DNA of 64,000 bases from Pseudomonas putida (GCF_001941965.1 NZ_MKZO01000020.1:47162-111161), one strand, 5' to 3'. Numbered from the stretch's first letter, positions 35,096 to 44,413 are shown. The notes: a model not told the origin generated them from the letters alone. Made by a program: numbers and translations.

Positions 35096-36124
35096 TCAAG
35101 GTTTTGGGCCGTCGAGGATCAGACGACCGCTGTCCTGCGGATTGACCGTGGTCACCGAGCCGGCGCGGGCGAGGATCGCCGGCACCCGCTCGCGGTACAG
35201 ACGCAGCATCAGGCCGGGATCGTCCTGGCGACCGAGGCCGACGATGGTTGCCGTGTCGGCCTGGGCCCGGGACAACCGCTCGCGTGCCTCGGCTTCTGCC
35301 ACCTGGACGGTGCGGTCGGCGTTCTGCGTGGCCTGTTGCAGTTGCCGGGCCGCATCGGTACGCGCGCTGGCTACGGCCTGTTCGGCCAACTGGCTGGCGG
35401 TAAGCACCGCGTTGAAGGCGTTGACCGCCGGCTGCGGCAGCGCCGATTGCACGTCGACCCGGACCACTTCGATCCCCAGGTCGGTACCGGCCGTCTTCAG
35501 CGCGGCCAGGCTGCGGTTGATGCCCTGTTGCAGATCACCTCGCAGGCGTTCGCGGCGCTCGGCCAGCTGGCTGTCGGCACCGACCAGCTCGGGCCGGGCG
35601 ACGAGGATGGTGTCCATGTCCCGTGAGGCACAGATCTGCACGGCATTGCGCTCCACCAGGCGATCGAGTGCCGCCTCGACATGACTGCCCTGGCGGGTAA
35701 AGGCGTAAGGCTCGCTGACCTGGTAGAACACCCGCACATCGAGCTGCACGATGCCGGCGTCCCCGGTCAGCAGATAGCCGGAGCCGGCGGTGGCATCGCC
35801 GGCCAGCTTCACGTCGTGGTCGGCCTTGATCGCTGCTTCCGAACGCAGCAGCAGTTCGACCCGGCGCTCCGTCACCCGGCCCGCCGAGGGCAACATCACG
35901 ACCTGCTCGAACGGCCGCGGCCAGGCCAGCAGCAGGCCGGCATTCTGGATGCGCTGCTCGGCGCCCAGGCGCAGTACCACCGCACGGCTTTCCGGGCCGA
36001 TTTCACGGACGTTGCCGAACAGCCAGCCCAGCGCCGCCAGCAGGGTCACCGCGTACAGCGCGACAAAGCCGATGCGCCCGGCCTGCAGCCAAGGGGCGCT
36101 AGCGCCCTGCCCGTCCTTACTCAT
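35096..36124 (-). CDS. SPFH-domain protein, HflC-like (third of three)
   Basis: 342 residues. One N-terminal membrane helix (FVALYAVTLLAALGWLFG) is followed by an SPFH/band-7 domain (ESRAVVLRLGAEQRIQNAGL, then YLLTGDAGIVQLDVRVFYQV, and GIEVVRVDVQSALPQPAVNA). A helical tail rich in Ala, Arg and Gln comes next (about 250-300). The start ATG lies inside the end of the previous gene (8-bp overlap ATGAGTAA), so translation is coupled. HflK and HflC form a membrane cage around the FtsH protease. This copy is not beside hflX/hfq, so it is a second, specialised set tied to the P-type ATPase. Confidence 0.82.
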   Translation of the reverse strand: MSKDGQGASAPWLQAGRIGFVALYAVTLLAALGWLFGNVREIGPESRAVVLRLGAEQRIQNAGLLLAWPRPFEQVVMLPSAGRVTERRVELLLRSEAAIKADHDVKLAGDATAGSGYLLTGDAGIVQLDVRVFYQVSEPYAFTRQGSHVEAALDRLVERNAVQICASRDMDTILVARPELVGADSQLAERRERLRGDLQQGINRSLAALKTAGTDLGIEVVRVDVQSALPQPAVNAFNAVLTASQLAEQAVASARTDAARQLQQATQNADRTVQVAEAEARERLSRAQADTATIVGLGRQDDPGLMLRLYRERVPAILARAGSVTTVNPQDSGRLILDGPKP

Positions 36125-37130
36125 GGGCTCGTCCCGCAGCCGCCGGGCCATCCACCAGCACCCGGAACGGCGCGGCATCGGTGCGCAGGACCAGGCGCGT
36201 GCCGGGGTTGACCAGATTGTCGAGGGTGTCCAGCGAGCGCAGCAGGTTGTACAGCTCGGGCGCACCGGCGTAGGCCTTGCCGTAGATCTGCGCGGCCTGG
36301 ACCTGGGACTGGGCCTGGATGTCCGCTGCCTTGACGCTGGCATCCGCTTCTAGAATGCGCGCATCGCGCTCGGCCGCGGAACGGATCTCGGCGGCCTTGC
36401 GCTTGCCTTCGGCGGTGCGCTCGGTGGCGATGGTTTCGCGCTCGGCGCGCATGCGATCGACGGTGGCTTCAAGGGTCACCTTGGGCAGGGTCAGACGCTC
36501 GATGCCGACCTGGACGACCTTGACCCCATAGGTGTCGCGCAACTGCCGGGTGATCTGCTCACCAAGACGTTGCTCGAACGCTTCGATACGCACCTTGCTC
36601 GCATCGACATTGACCAGGTCGGCCAGTTCGAAGCCGCTGGCGCTGGTTTCCAGGGCCGAACCGACCAGGGTGCGGATCTGTCGGGCCGCTTCGTCGGGCT
36701 GATTCTGCACCGCGCGCATGAAGCGCTGGATACTCTCCGGCGTCGCCTCCACCTGCCAGGCGATATAAGCCTGGACAATGATCCGCAGGCCGTCCTTGGT
36801 GCCGACATCCTGCAGGCCACTGGAGGTGGTGCGCAGGCGCAGGTCCACCGGCACCGTGGCTTCGAACGGCAACGGCCAGCGCCAGGCCAGGCCGGGGTCG
36901 AGCAGGACCCGGGCCGGATTGCCGAAGCGGGTCACCACCGTGGCTTCGCCGGTACGCACCTGGACCAGGCTGGCGGTAGCGAGCATGGCCAGGACCAGCA
37001 GGCCGGCCACCAGCACCCGGCGCCAGGCGGGACGAGCGGCGGCTTGCTCATGGGCGTGGTGACGAGGCTCGTGGGCATGATCATGGCCGCAGTCATGGCC
37101 GTGCAAATGATCGGGGTGATCGTGACTCAA
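36117..37130 (-). CDS. SPFH-domain protein with His-rich N-terminus (second of three)
   Basis: 337 residues. The cytoplasmic N-terminus is packed with His (HPDHLHGHDCGHDHAHEPRH), much like that of the ATPase in this operon. One membrane helix follows (VLVAGLLVLAMLATASLV), then the SPFH domain (GEATVVTRFGNPARVLLDPG; GLRIIVQAYIAWQVEATPES) and a helical tail (RAERETIATERTAEGKRKAA). The start is TTG at 37130, whose bases overlap the TGA of the gene before it; AGGAG lies 8 bases upstream and supports it. Metal binding by the His segment is inferred from composition. Confidence 0.82.
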   Translation of the reverse strand: MSHDHPDHLHGHDCGHDHAHEPRHHAHEQAAARPAWRRVLVAGLLVLAMLATASLVQVRTGEATVVTRFGNPARVLLDPGLAWRWPLPFEATVPVDLRLRTTSSGLQDVGTKDGLRIIVQAYIAWQVEATPESIQRFMRAVQNQPDEAARQIRTLVGSALETSASGFELADLVNVDASKVRIEAFEQRLGEQITRQLRDTYGVKVVQVGIERLTLPKVTLEATVDRMRAERETIATERTAEGKRKAAEIRSAAERDARILEADASVKAADIQAQSQVQAAQIYGKAYAGAPELYNLLRSLDTLDNLVNPGTRLVLRTDAAPFRVLVDGPAAAGRAHE

Positions 37131-39097
37131 TGGGCACGCTCCTGGTCAGGTCGGCTGGCGGACTTGGCCGCGTCCAAGGGGAATGAATAGCTGCGCAGGT
37201 CCAGGGTCGGGGCCTGCTCTGCCGTGAGACGGTGGTCGATGACCAGGCTGTTGGCCTTGCCCAGGCCCTTGCCCAGGTGATCCAGGTATTGCTCGAGGAT
37301 GAAGGCCTGCCCGGCCTGCTGCCAGGCGCTGCGTTCGGCGTTGAAGCGCAGTTCGGCGATTCGTGCCCTGGTTTCGGTTTCATGGGCACTGGCGGTGGCC
37401 TGGTGATCAAGACTGGTGGCCTGCAGGCGCGCCTGGCTGTGCTGCTCGGCGGCCTTGCCACGATCCCGGGCGATCAGGGCCTGGGCGGTGATCTGCGCGG
37501 CCTGCACGCCGTGATAGGCATTCGCCGCGCCGGCTGGCGGGTGGATCGCTTCCACCGAGGTGACGAGGATCTCCACCCCGCTGTCCAGGCGGTCGAGATC
37601 GGCCTGCACAGCCGTGCCGATATCCTTGCCGATGGCTTCGCGCTCGGCGCCGAGCACGCCGTCAAGGCTGCGACTGGCGAAATCCCGGACCAGCACGCGG
37701 TTGGCGATGTTGCGCAGGAGTACAGCGACATCGGTGCTGTGGTAGGTCGCGGCAAGGGCCGCGGTATCGCTCAGGCCGATGCGATAGATGAAGCGCACAT
37801 CCATATTGACGATCTGGAAGTTCTGCCGGCCGCCATCGTCGCCGGCAATCACCTGGGCGTTTTCGCTGATATGGCTGGCATCCCACAAACGGTTCGCAGC
37901 CGCTGGTGCCGGGCCTTCCGCAGCGGCCAGCGGGTCGGCCAATGCGGCATCGCCGGTGGTGGCCAGCTCATGGACCTGGCCATTGTCGACGACGAGGACC
38001 TTGCCCAGCGGCCAGGGCAAGCCGACATGCAGGCCGGGCTGCCAGACCTCCAGCGGATTACCGAAGCGCTCGTAGATTCCGCGATTGTTCATCGCCACTT
38101 CCGTCACGCCGGTCAACAACCAGCCGACCAGGGCGACCAGGCCCAGCACCGGCAAGGCGGCGCGGCGCATGAAATCGAAGGCCCAGACCTGACGCAGGTC
38201 GATGCCGAAGCGCTGGTGCAGTTCATGTCGCAGGAACGCCAGCGGTCGCGGCGGCCATTGCAGCAGGCCGCAGAGCATGCTGTGGGCCAGCAAGGCGGGT
38301 TCCTGTGCGGGGCGCCGGGGGCTGAAGACCGAGAAAATGGCGCGCAGCAGCAGTTCAATGGCCAGCGCCGCCGGCAGCAGGCCGGTCAGCACCGCCAGGC
38401 GTGCCGGCCAGAGTCGCTCGCCATCGGCAAACACCAGGCAGGCGATCGACAGCAACTGGACGGCCACCAGCAGACGGGTCTGCGCCGCCAGGGCAGCGGC
38501 CTCCGGCCAGACAGCCGGGTTTTCGTTGACCTGATGACGCTCCACCACCAACAGGCCAAACGCCACGAAGGCCAGCACGCCTGCGGCGAACCAGTGCAAC
38601 TGCCCTGCCGCCGTCGGTGCCGGCAGGTCGAAACGCCAGGCGCTGGCGACGATCAGCAGCGCCAGGCTGGCAAGGCTCGCCAGCCACAGCGCTTCGCTGC
38701 CGAGGCGCTGCAATTGGCGCTGCCCGGCCAGGCCGATGCGCAACAGACCACGCTCCAGAACGCTCAAGGGCGGGTCTTCGGGATCTCGCGTAGCGGTCCA
38801 TAGGGCCAGGCGCTGTACACCATGGCCAATGCGTTCGGCCCGCCATTTGGCCACGGCCCAGGCGGAGCGCCCTGCGGCAGCCAGCAACAACAGCGCCGCT
38901 GCGTTCATCGCCAGCAGCACAACCCACTGGCTCGTCGGATTGAATACACCGATGAACAGCGCCCCCAGCCAAAGCACGGCTGCGCCCATGGCCGCGCCCT
39001 GGACCAGACGGGCCAGACGCCGGGTATGCAGGGCGGCCTGTTGAAAACGGGGCGTTTCGTGGAGGTCCGGATTCGTGTTGGCTGGGTTGACGCTCAT
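37127..39097 (-). CDS. SPFH-domain protein with multi-span N-terminal membrane region (first of three)
   Basis: About 656 residues. The first 330 hold five to seven hydrophobic segments (AAMGAAVLWLGALFIGVF, LLAMNAAALLLLAAAG, AALPVLGLVALVGWLLTG), which normal HflK lacks. Then comes an HflK-like SPFH domain (NNRGIYERFGNPLEVWQPGL; VNMDVRFIYRIGLSDTA; EILVTSVEAIHPPAGAANAY) and a coiled tail. It opens the operon SPFH-SPFH-SPFH-ATPase, all with overlapping or near-touching ends. The start is uncertain: ATG 39097 begins MSVNPANTNPD, but the frame is open to about 39151 and the ribosome site is weak either way. Confidence 0.78.
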   Translation of the reverse strand: MSVNPANTNPDLHETPRFQQAALHTRRLARLVQGAAMGAAVLWLGALFIGVFNPTSQWVVLLAMNAAALLLLAAAGRSAWAVAKWRAERIGHGVQRLALWTATRDPEDPPLSVLERGLLRIGLAGQRQLQRLGSEALWLASLASLALLIVASAWRFDLPAPTAAGQLHWFAAGVLAFVAFGLLVVERHQVNENPAVWPEAAALAAQTRLLVAVQLLSIACLVFADGERLWPARLAVLTGLLPAALAIELLLRAIFSVFSPRRPAQEPALLAHSMLCGLLQWPPRPLAFLRHELHQRFGIDLRQVWAFDFMRRAALPVLGLVALVGWLLTGVTEVAMNNRGIYERFGNPLEVWQPGLHVGLPWPLGKVLVVDNGQVHELATTGDAALADPLAAAEGPAPAAANRLWDASHISENAQVIAGDDGGRQNFQIVNMDVRFIYRIGLSDTAALAATYHSTDVAVLLRNIANRVLVRDFASRSLDGVLGAEREAIGKDIGTAVQADLDRLDSGVEILVTSVEAIHPPAGAANAYHGVQAAQITAQALIARDRGKAAEQHSQARLQATSLDHQATASAHETETRARIAELRFNAERSAWQQAGQAFILEQYLDHLGKGLGKANSLVIDHRLTAEQAPTLDLRSYSFPLDAAKSASRPDQERAH

Positions 39098-39378
39098 GGC
39101 AATGCGGAAACTCCGGAAGGCTTGTTTGACGGGGCCTGAAGGCGGATACACGGAGCCGTAATGTTATAGCGGAGCTTGTGAAAAAGTCGTGTGAATGTAA
39201 CCGGGTATTTCAAATTTCATCCAATGGCTCAATCAGCGTAGATCCATAAATCGCTGGTGAGCCAGCCGCGCCGAAAATCCTGGTTACAACTCTTTTTTGA
39301 CATCTCCTTCACCGCTCTGGAACACACCGCTCCCTAAAGTGCAGCCATTCCCGTAGTGCTTGTCTCGGAGTGACAGCC

Positions 39379-40068
39379 ATGCTGCAAGGCGTTTTACAAA
39401 ATCCCGCTCTCCCTTCCCGTCCCAAGCGACGTCCGTCCCTGTCACGAAAACTGCTGGTCCCGGGCCTGTGCGCCCTTCTGCTTCTGGCCGCGTTCGCCAC
39501 GTGGCTTTCCACGAGGACACACGTCATGAGCCTGGGTAGTGAGCAGCAACTGCTCGACAGTGGGGTTTATGCCGATTGGGCCAAGGGCAAGGTGATCGTG
39601 CTGATCCGCCATGCCGAGCGCTGCGACCGTTCCGATAATCCCTGCCTCGGCGACCCGAGCGGCATCACCATCGAAGGCAGCAAGGCCGCCGTCGACGTGG
39701 GTACCGGCTTGCAACACCTGGGCCTGGACAACAGCGAAATACTGACCAGCCCCGAGTACCGTACCCGGCAGACCGCACACTTTATCTTCGGCAAGGAGAT
39801 CGCCAGCCGCGACTGGATCGGTGAGTGCGATCACGATTTCCCCCATGCCGCCCTGCAAAGCAAGCGACCCGGGGTCAACCTGGTACTGGTGACCCACAGC
39901 GGTTGCATCGACCACGTCGAGCGCCAGCTCAAGGTCCCCGGCGGTGAGCGCTCCAGCGAGTACGCCAGTGCCCTGTTCGTGTCGATGAATCGTGACGGCA
40001 AGGCACGGATCCTCGGCCAGATGAATGCCAACGAATGGCGCAAAGTCGTCGCCAGTGCGGGGAAATAA
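39379..40068 (+). CDS. Membrane-anchored histidine phosphatase, Ais-like
   Basis: 229 residues with one N-terminal membrane helix (LLVPGLCALLLLAAFATWL). The histidine-phosphatase domain lies outside the membrane: VLIRHAERCDRS (phospho-His), TSPEYRTRQTAHF (Arg), and VLVTHSGCID (second His). The layout matches Ais/PmrG-type lipopolysaccharide-core phosphatases. The next gene is a PAP2 lipid phosphatase only 2 bp away, which supports a role in lipid A or envelope phosphate trimming. ATG 39379 is taken with CGGAG about 9 bases upstream; a GTG three codons before is possible. Cys pairs (ERCD, NPCL) could form a disulfide. Confidence 0.72.
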   Translation: MLQGVLQNPALPSRPKRRPSLSRKLLVPGLCALLLLAAFATWLSTRTHVMSLGSEQQLLDSGVYADWAKGKVIVLIRHAERCDRSDNPCLGDPSGITIEGSKAAVDVGTGLQHLGLDNSEILTSPEYRTRQTAHFIFGKEIASRDWIGECDHDFPHAALQSKRPGVNLVLVTHSGCIDHVERQLKVPGGERSSEYASALFVSMNRDGKARILGQMNANEWRKVVASAGK

Positions 40069-40070
40069 GA

Positions 40071-40997
40071 ATGGGGACGGCTTCGCGAAAGGATTTCTAC
40101 CTGATCAACCTGGGCGTGCCGCTGCTGCTGGCGGCCGCGACCTTCCTGCTCTTCGACCTGACCCGCCTGGACCGGATGATCAATGACCTGTTCTACAACC
40201 CGGTGACCCAGCAATACGTGCTGCAGCACAGCGAGCTGTTCGAGAAGGTCACCCACAAGTGGCCGCGGATCCTGCCGGACTGGACCGGTGAGGCGGCGAT
40301 CATCGGTACCCTGCTGTCTTTCCTCTGGCCGTTGCTGGCCAGGCGTCCACGGGCCGTCCGCCTGCTGGACATGGCCCGGATCGCCCCGCTCCTGCGCTTC
40401 ACCGCACAGCAGCGTCGCGACCTGCTGTACGTGGTGACTGCCTTCGCCTTGAGCACCACGCTCATCCACTACCTGAAGAGCCATACCGGCGTGTATTGCC
40501 CGGTCGAGACCACCCTGTACGGCGGCGATCAACCGCACCTGGAGTGGTTCAGCCACTTCTCCCTGGTCGACAAGGCCGGGCCCGGTCGTTGCTGGCCAGG
40601 TGGCCATGCGTCCAGCGGCTTCACCTTGCTGGCGCTGTATTTTGTCGCCCTGCGCCACCGCTGGCCCCATGCACGCAAGCTGCTGCTGGCGATCCTGCTG
40701 ATCGGCACGGTCTACGGCAGCACCCGGGTACTGCAGGGCTGGCACTACATGTCGCACACCTTCTGGGCCGGGATCGTGGTCTGGCTGGCGAGCTGGGTCA
40801 CCGCCCTGTTCTTCTATGGACGCCTGGCCTTGCAGGGACAACAGGGTTTAAACCGTCATCCGCTACCGGTAAGCTCTGCTGCTCTAGTGCAAGCTTTCCA
40901 GGGCAGCGACCATGACCAGGCCCCTACTACTGCTGCTGGCCGCCACGGCCTTCAGCCCGATCGCGCAGGCCCAGCAGATCCAGCGCCAGCTGGGTGA
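40071..40997 (+). CDS. PAP2-family membrane phosphatase
   Basis: 308 residues, about six membrane spans. PAP2 motifs: KSHTGVYCPVE (first), CWPGGHASSGF (second, PGGH in place of PSGH), and STRVLQGWHYMSHTFWAG (third, with catalytic His). These act on phosphorylated lipids or nucleotides at the outer face of the inner membrane. LpxT and other lipid A or undecaprenyl-phosphate enzymes belong here. It starts 2 bp after the Ais-like gene and is surely co-transcribed. The last 29 residues overlap the next gene by 86 bp and look like its other frame, so a one-base change near 40850 (CAGGGTTTAAAC) may have lengthened the protein. Confidence 0.8.
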   Translation: MGTASRKDFYLINLGVPLLLAAATFLLFDLTRLDRMINDLFYNPVTQQYVLQHSELFEKVTHKWPRILPDWTGEAAIIGTLLSFLWPLLARRPRAVRLLDMARIAPLLRFTAQQRRDLLYVVTAFALSTTLIHYLKSHTGVYCPVETTLYGGDQPHLEWFSHFSLVDKAGPGRCWPGGHASSGFTLLALYFVALRHRWPHARKLLLAILLIGTVYGSTRVLQGWHYMSHTFWAGIVVWLASWVTALFFYGRLALQGQQGLNRHPLPVSSAALVQAFQGSDHDQAPTTAAGRHGLQPDRAGPADPAPAG

Positions 40998-41631
40998 TTT
41001 CGACTTTCGCCTGGGCACCTCCAGTTCCCGCAGCATGGCCCAGGGCCTGATTTCCCCCAGCCCCCTGGGCGCCTTCCATGGCGGCCTGGATGTCAGCCAT
41101 GCCAGCGGCTGGTACTTCGGCCAGTACGCGCCGAGCATGGGCTTCACGGAAAACTCCACCCTGCGCCTGGACAGCTACCTCGGCACCCAGCAACGCTTCA
41201 ACGACAGCCTTGGCTACGAGGTCGGGCTGATCCACTACAGCCAGCCGAACGTTGCCGGCAACGACAGCTTCGCCTTGTATGGCGGCCTGTCGATCTTCGG
41301 CAGCCGTATCGGCGGCGCCCTGCGCAACAACCCGGACAACCGCACCGGCACCCTGTTCGCCGATTTCGGTCAGTTGCCGCTGCTGGATGCCGGGATCACC
41401 CTCAAGGTTGCCCACCATCAACTGGGCACACCGTTCACCATCGGCGACGGCAGCCAGGTCCAGGGTTTCAGCGACTGGTCATTGCAACTGTCGCGGCCCT
41501 GGCTGGGCATGGACCTGGACCTGATCTACAGCAGTTCGGACCTGAGCGGTGGCGGTTGCGAGGCCTATTCGGGGATCAATACCTACTGCGACAGCATGAT
41601 CACCTTCAAGGCCCAGCGCAGTTTCTTTTGA
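40912..41631 (+). CDS. TorF-family putative outer-membrane porin
   Basis: 239 residues with a signal peptide (MTRPLLLLLAATAFSPIAQA). The mature part has alternating beta strands (FDFRLGTSSSRSMAQGLIS, SLGYEVGLIHYSQPN, and a C-terminal strand ending MITFKAQRSFF). The last residue is Phe, as expected for barrel proteins inserted by BAM. It fits the family of beta-barrel proteins named TorF or Gcw_chp. The start lies inside the PAP2 gene, with AGGG 8 bases upstream. What it transports is unknown. It is third in an envelope-related operon with the two phosphatases. Confidence 0.75.
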   Translation: MTRPLLLLLAATAFSPIAQAQQIQRQLGDFDFRLGTSSSRSMAQGLISPSPLGAFHGGLDVSHASGWYFGQYAPSMGFTENSTLRLDSYLGTQQRFNDSLGYEVGLIHYSQPNVAGNDSFALYGGLSIFGSRIGGALRNNPDNRTGTLFADFGQLPLLDAGITLKVAHHQLGTPFTIGDGSQVQGFSDWSLQLSRPWLGMDLDLIYSSSDLSGGGCEAYSGINTYCDSMITFKAQRSFF

Positions 41632-41632
41632 G

Positions 41633-43018
41633 TCAACCGGCCACGGTGTCATAGGACACCACGCGATCCCGTCCACCCTGCTTGGCCTGGTACATCGCCT
41701 GGTCGGCCTGGCGCAGCAGGTGCTGGTAGTCCGGATGGCCGCTGTAGGTCGCCACGCCGATACTCACGCTGACCCGGTGCTTGCGCCCCTCGGTGAGGTT
41801 GAGCGGTTCCTCGCCGATCTTGCGCCGCAGTTTTTCCGCGACTTTCAACGCGTTGGCATTGTTGATATCCACCAGGATCATCAGGAACTCCTCGCCGCCC
41901 ATGCGGAACACATAGTCCCCGGCACGGCTGTGGCTGCTGAGGATTTCCGCGGTCTGCTGGAGAACCAGGTCGCCGGCATCGTGGCCGAAGGTGTCGTTGA
42001 TGGTCTTGAAGTGGTCGATATCCACCGACAGCACCGAGAAGCTCTGCCCGGTCTTCTGCGCGATGGTGATCTCGTTGCCGATCACCACCGGGAGGAATTT
42101 GCGATTGAGCATGCGAGTCAACACGTCGCGCCCGCTTTCCAGTTCATTGGCGCTGTTGAACAGGCTGTCGAGGTTGAACATCAGGCTCTTGGTCTGGTCG
42201 CGTATCTCCCGCAGCAGGCCCATGCGCGCCGCTTCGTCGCCCTTGGCGGCGAGGAATTGCGGGAGCAACTGGTCATCCATATGGCGGATGATCGCCAGGA
42301 TCTGCTCGCTTTCCTTGGTGTTCTGGAAGGCGTAGGCGCCCTTGTGGCGGAACCACAGGCCGAAGTCAGACGCGGCCAGGCGCGGCAGGTTGACTCCGCT
42401 GGAGCCCATGGCCAGGTCGAACATCAGGCTGTTTTCCCAGTCGAGCAAGGCGCCGCGCTGGCGTTCGCGCTCGGTGGTGATGTTCTGCAGCACCGAAAAC
42501 AGCCGATAGCCTTCCTCGTTGCGCGAGTTGCGGTCGTGGGAGCGGCTGTAGGCGTGGCTCATGATCTCCATGGCCAGGTCCATGGTCTCGCTGGACAGGC
42601 GCAGGATCTGCGCATGTTCCTCGGCGGCCCAACCCTGCTCGACGATCAGCTGGAACAGCTGCTTTTTCAGGTAGCGCGCACCGCTGAGGACCAGGTGCAG
42701 CGGTACGTCGATCCGCGCATGCACCTCGCCGACCTGCTTCTGCAGGGCGACCAGAGGCAGGAAGTCGTCGCCGGCGCCGGCCGCATAGACCTTCACCAGC
42801 CAGGCCTGCATCGAGCGGCCCAGGCGGCTTTTGACTTCGTCATGGGAGAGGATCAGCGAGGCGTTGGGGTCCGCCAGCATCTGTTCGTAGAAGCGTGCGG
42901 CAAGCATGACCTTGTGGGTCTCGACCAACTGCTTCAAGGCTTGAGTCAACGCAGGCGGGAACTGCGCGACCATGGAATGCCATTCCCTGGCTTGTACTTC
43001 TGGAGAAACGCTTGGCAT
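41633..43018 (-). CDS. Globin-coupled diguanylate cyclase (DosC/DgcO-like)
   Basis: 461 residues. Residues 1-165 look like a sensor globin; His100 in QVGEVHARIDVP is the likely haem ligand. A helical middle domain follows (about 170-300). The C-terminal GGDEF domain (FSVLSVDIDHFKTINDTFGH; MGGEEF as active site; SVSIGVATYSGH) makes cyclic di-GMP from GTP. The A-site is intact. No clear RxxD inhibitory site is seen just before it. Oxygen or another gas bound at the haem would control output, as for E. coli DosC. It converges with the TorF gene: the two stops are about 1 bp apart. Confidence 0.87.
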   Translation of the reverse strand: MPSVSPEVQAREWHSMVAQFPPALTQALKQLVETHKVMLAARFYEQMLADPNASLILSHDEVKSRLGRSMQAWLVKVYAAGAGDDFLPLVALQKQVGEVHARIDVPLHLVLSGARYLKKQLFQLIVEQGWAAEEHAQILRLSSETMDLAMEIMSHAYSRSHDRNSRNEEGYRLFSVLQNITTERERQRGALLDWENSLMFDLAMGSSGVNLPRLAASDFGLWFRHKGAYAFQNTKESEQILAIIRHMDDQLLPQFLAAKGDEAARMGLLREIRDQTKSLMFNLDSLFNSANELESGRDVLTRMLNRKFLPVVIGNEITIAQKTGQSFSVLSVDIDHFKTINDTFGHDAGDLVLQQTAEILSSHSRAGDYVFRMGGEEFLMILVDINNANALKVAEKLRRKIGEEPLNLTEGRKHRVSVSIGVATYSGHPDYQHLLRQADQAMYQAKQGGRDRVVSYDTVAG

Positions 43019-43051
43019 GTCTGGCCTATTTTCAGTTCAGCAGAAAGCGTG

Positions 43052-43077
43052 ACGCCCCTTCGGACCTGAAGGGGCGT
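43052..43077 (-). terminator. Terminator-like hairpin after the MBL hydrolase gene
   Basis: A 10-bp perfect stem (ACGCCCCTTC at 43052-43061, GAAGGGGCGT at 43068-43077) with a 6-base loop lies between the stop of the MBL gene and the start of the cyclase gene, both on the minus strand. Only a weak T-run follows. Confidence 0.5.
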
Positions 43078-43168
43078 TCAGTTGCTGGCGGGGCTTGCTG
43101 CACTCGCCAGGGGCGCATTCTATTGCACGTTGAACATGAAAGTCTTTGAACCAGGGGCGGATAGCGGA

Positions 43169-44230
43169 TTAACGACCTTCATGCAGGCAGCAACGACGCG
43201 GGCCTGCCTTCGCTTCCCGCTGTTCCTCGGCGACCGATTCGCGCCACCAGCGCTTGCCAGGGTGTGGCGCGTACATGTCGAAGCGTTCGCCCATGCCCGG
43301 CGTGGTCACGCTCACGCCCTGCTCGGCGGCGTGCGCCAGCACGGTTTCAAACGGCTCGTACCAGGCGTGCATGGCCAGGTCGAAGGTACCGTTGTGGATC
43401 GGCAGCAGCCAGCGCCCGCCCAGGTCGACATGGGCCTGCACGGTTTGCCGGGGATGCATGTGCACGTAGGGCCAGTGTTCGTTCCAGGCACCGGTCTCCA
43501 TCAAGGTCAGGTCGAACGGGCCAAAGCGCCGACCGATCTCGGCGAAGCCATCGAAGTAGCCGGTGTCGCCACTGAAGAACACCGTTATCTGCGGCGCTTC
43601 GATCACCCACGAGCACCACAGGGTGCGATTGCCGTCGCGCAGGCCGCGGCCGGAGAAATGCTGGGCCGGGGTGGCGGTCAGGCGCAGGCCGCCGGCCTCG
43701 GTGCCCTGCCACCAGTCGAACTGACGCACCTTGTGCGCCGGTACGCCCCAGGCCAGCAGGCGGTCGCCGACGCCCAGCGGGGTGACGAACACCTCCACCT
43801 TGGGCGCAAGGACCTTGATGGTGGCGCGGTCGAGATGGTCGTAGTGGTCGTGGGAGAGGATCACGCCACGAATCGCCGGCAGTTCGGCAAGGCTAATGGG
43901 CGGTGCATGGAACCGCTTGGGGCCGGCGAAGGTGAAGGGTGAAGCGCGCTTGGAAAACACCGGATCGGTCAGCCACCAGCCACCTTCGAGCTTGAACAGC
44001 AAGGTCGAGTGGCCGAGGCGGTAAAGGCTGCCATCGGTGGCCTGGTCCAGGTCCTGGCGGGTCACGGGCTGTACCGGCAGTGCGACCCGCGGCACGGTGG
44101 CGCGCGGTTTGTTGAACAGCAGGTTCCACAGCACTTTGGCGTTGGGCTCCGGCGAATTGGCCGGACGCGGGGTCAGGTTGTGAAAGCGTCCCTGCCGGGC
44201 CTGGGGCGATTGGGCATGCTCGGGTTTCAA
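43169..44230 (-). CDS. MBL-fold metallo-hydrolase (NAPE-PLD / UlaG-like)
   Basis: 353 residues. YRLGHSTLLFKLEGGWWLTD, then the zinc site SHDHYDHLD (HxHxDH type), TPAQHFSGRG with the third His, and FFSGDTGYFDG with the bridging Asp. GAWNEHWPYVHMHPRQTVQA completes the group that includes N-acyl-phosphatidylethanolamine phospholipase D. The substrate is unknown. The start chosen is TTG 44230 because GGAGG stands 9 bases upstream; the frame reaches back to about 44341 with no ribosome site. The region to the AlkB gene (183 bp) must hold two divergent promoters. Confidence 0.82.
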   Translation of the reverse strand: MKPEHAQSPQARQGRFHNLTPRPANSPEPNAKVLWNLLFNKPRATVPRVALPVQPVTRQDLDQATDGSLYRLGHSTLLFKLEGGWWLTDPVFSKRASPFTFAGPKRFHAPPISLAELPAIRGVILSHDHYDHLDRATIKVLAPKVEVFVTPLGVGDRLLAWGVPAHKVRQFDWWQGTEAGGLRLTATPAQHFSGRGLRDGNRTLWCSWVIEAPQITVFFSGDTGYFDGFAEIGRRFGPFDLTLMETGAWNEHWPYVHMHPRQTVQAHVDLGGRWLLPIHNGTFDLAMHAWYEPFETVLAHAAEQGVSVTTPGMGERFDMYAPHPGKRWWRESVAEEQREAKAGPRRCCLHEGR

Positions 44231-44413
44231 GGGCGGAATCCTCCGGGGGCAAGGTTTCCAATCTACCCGGGCTACCGACGGATTCAAGTGAAGGAAGATT
44301 AACCGGCGGGGATCAGGCAAAGAGCCTGGAGAAACAGGCAAGTCACAATGGCGCTGAAGGTGCCAGCGACGAGGTCATCAACAGCGACACCCCAACCGGG
44401 GTAATATCCCCCC

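Noticed and set aside
39152..39378. Promoter search before the Ais-like gene
   Set aside because: A TTGACA at about 39291 has no good -10 at the right distance, so no promoter was called.
41720..43069. Long open frame opposite the diguanylate cyclase gene
   Set aside because: Shadow of the globin/GGDEF gene, with no recognisable motif.
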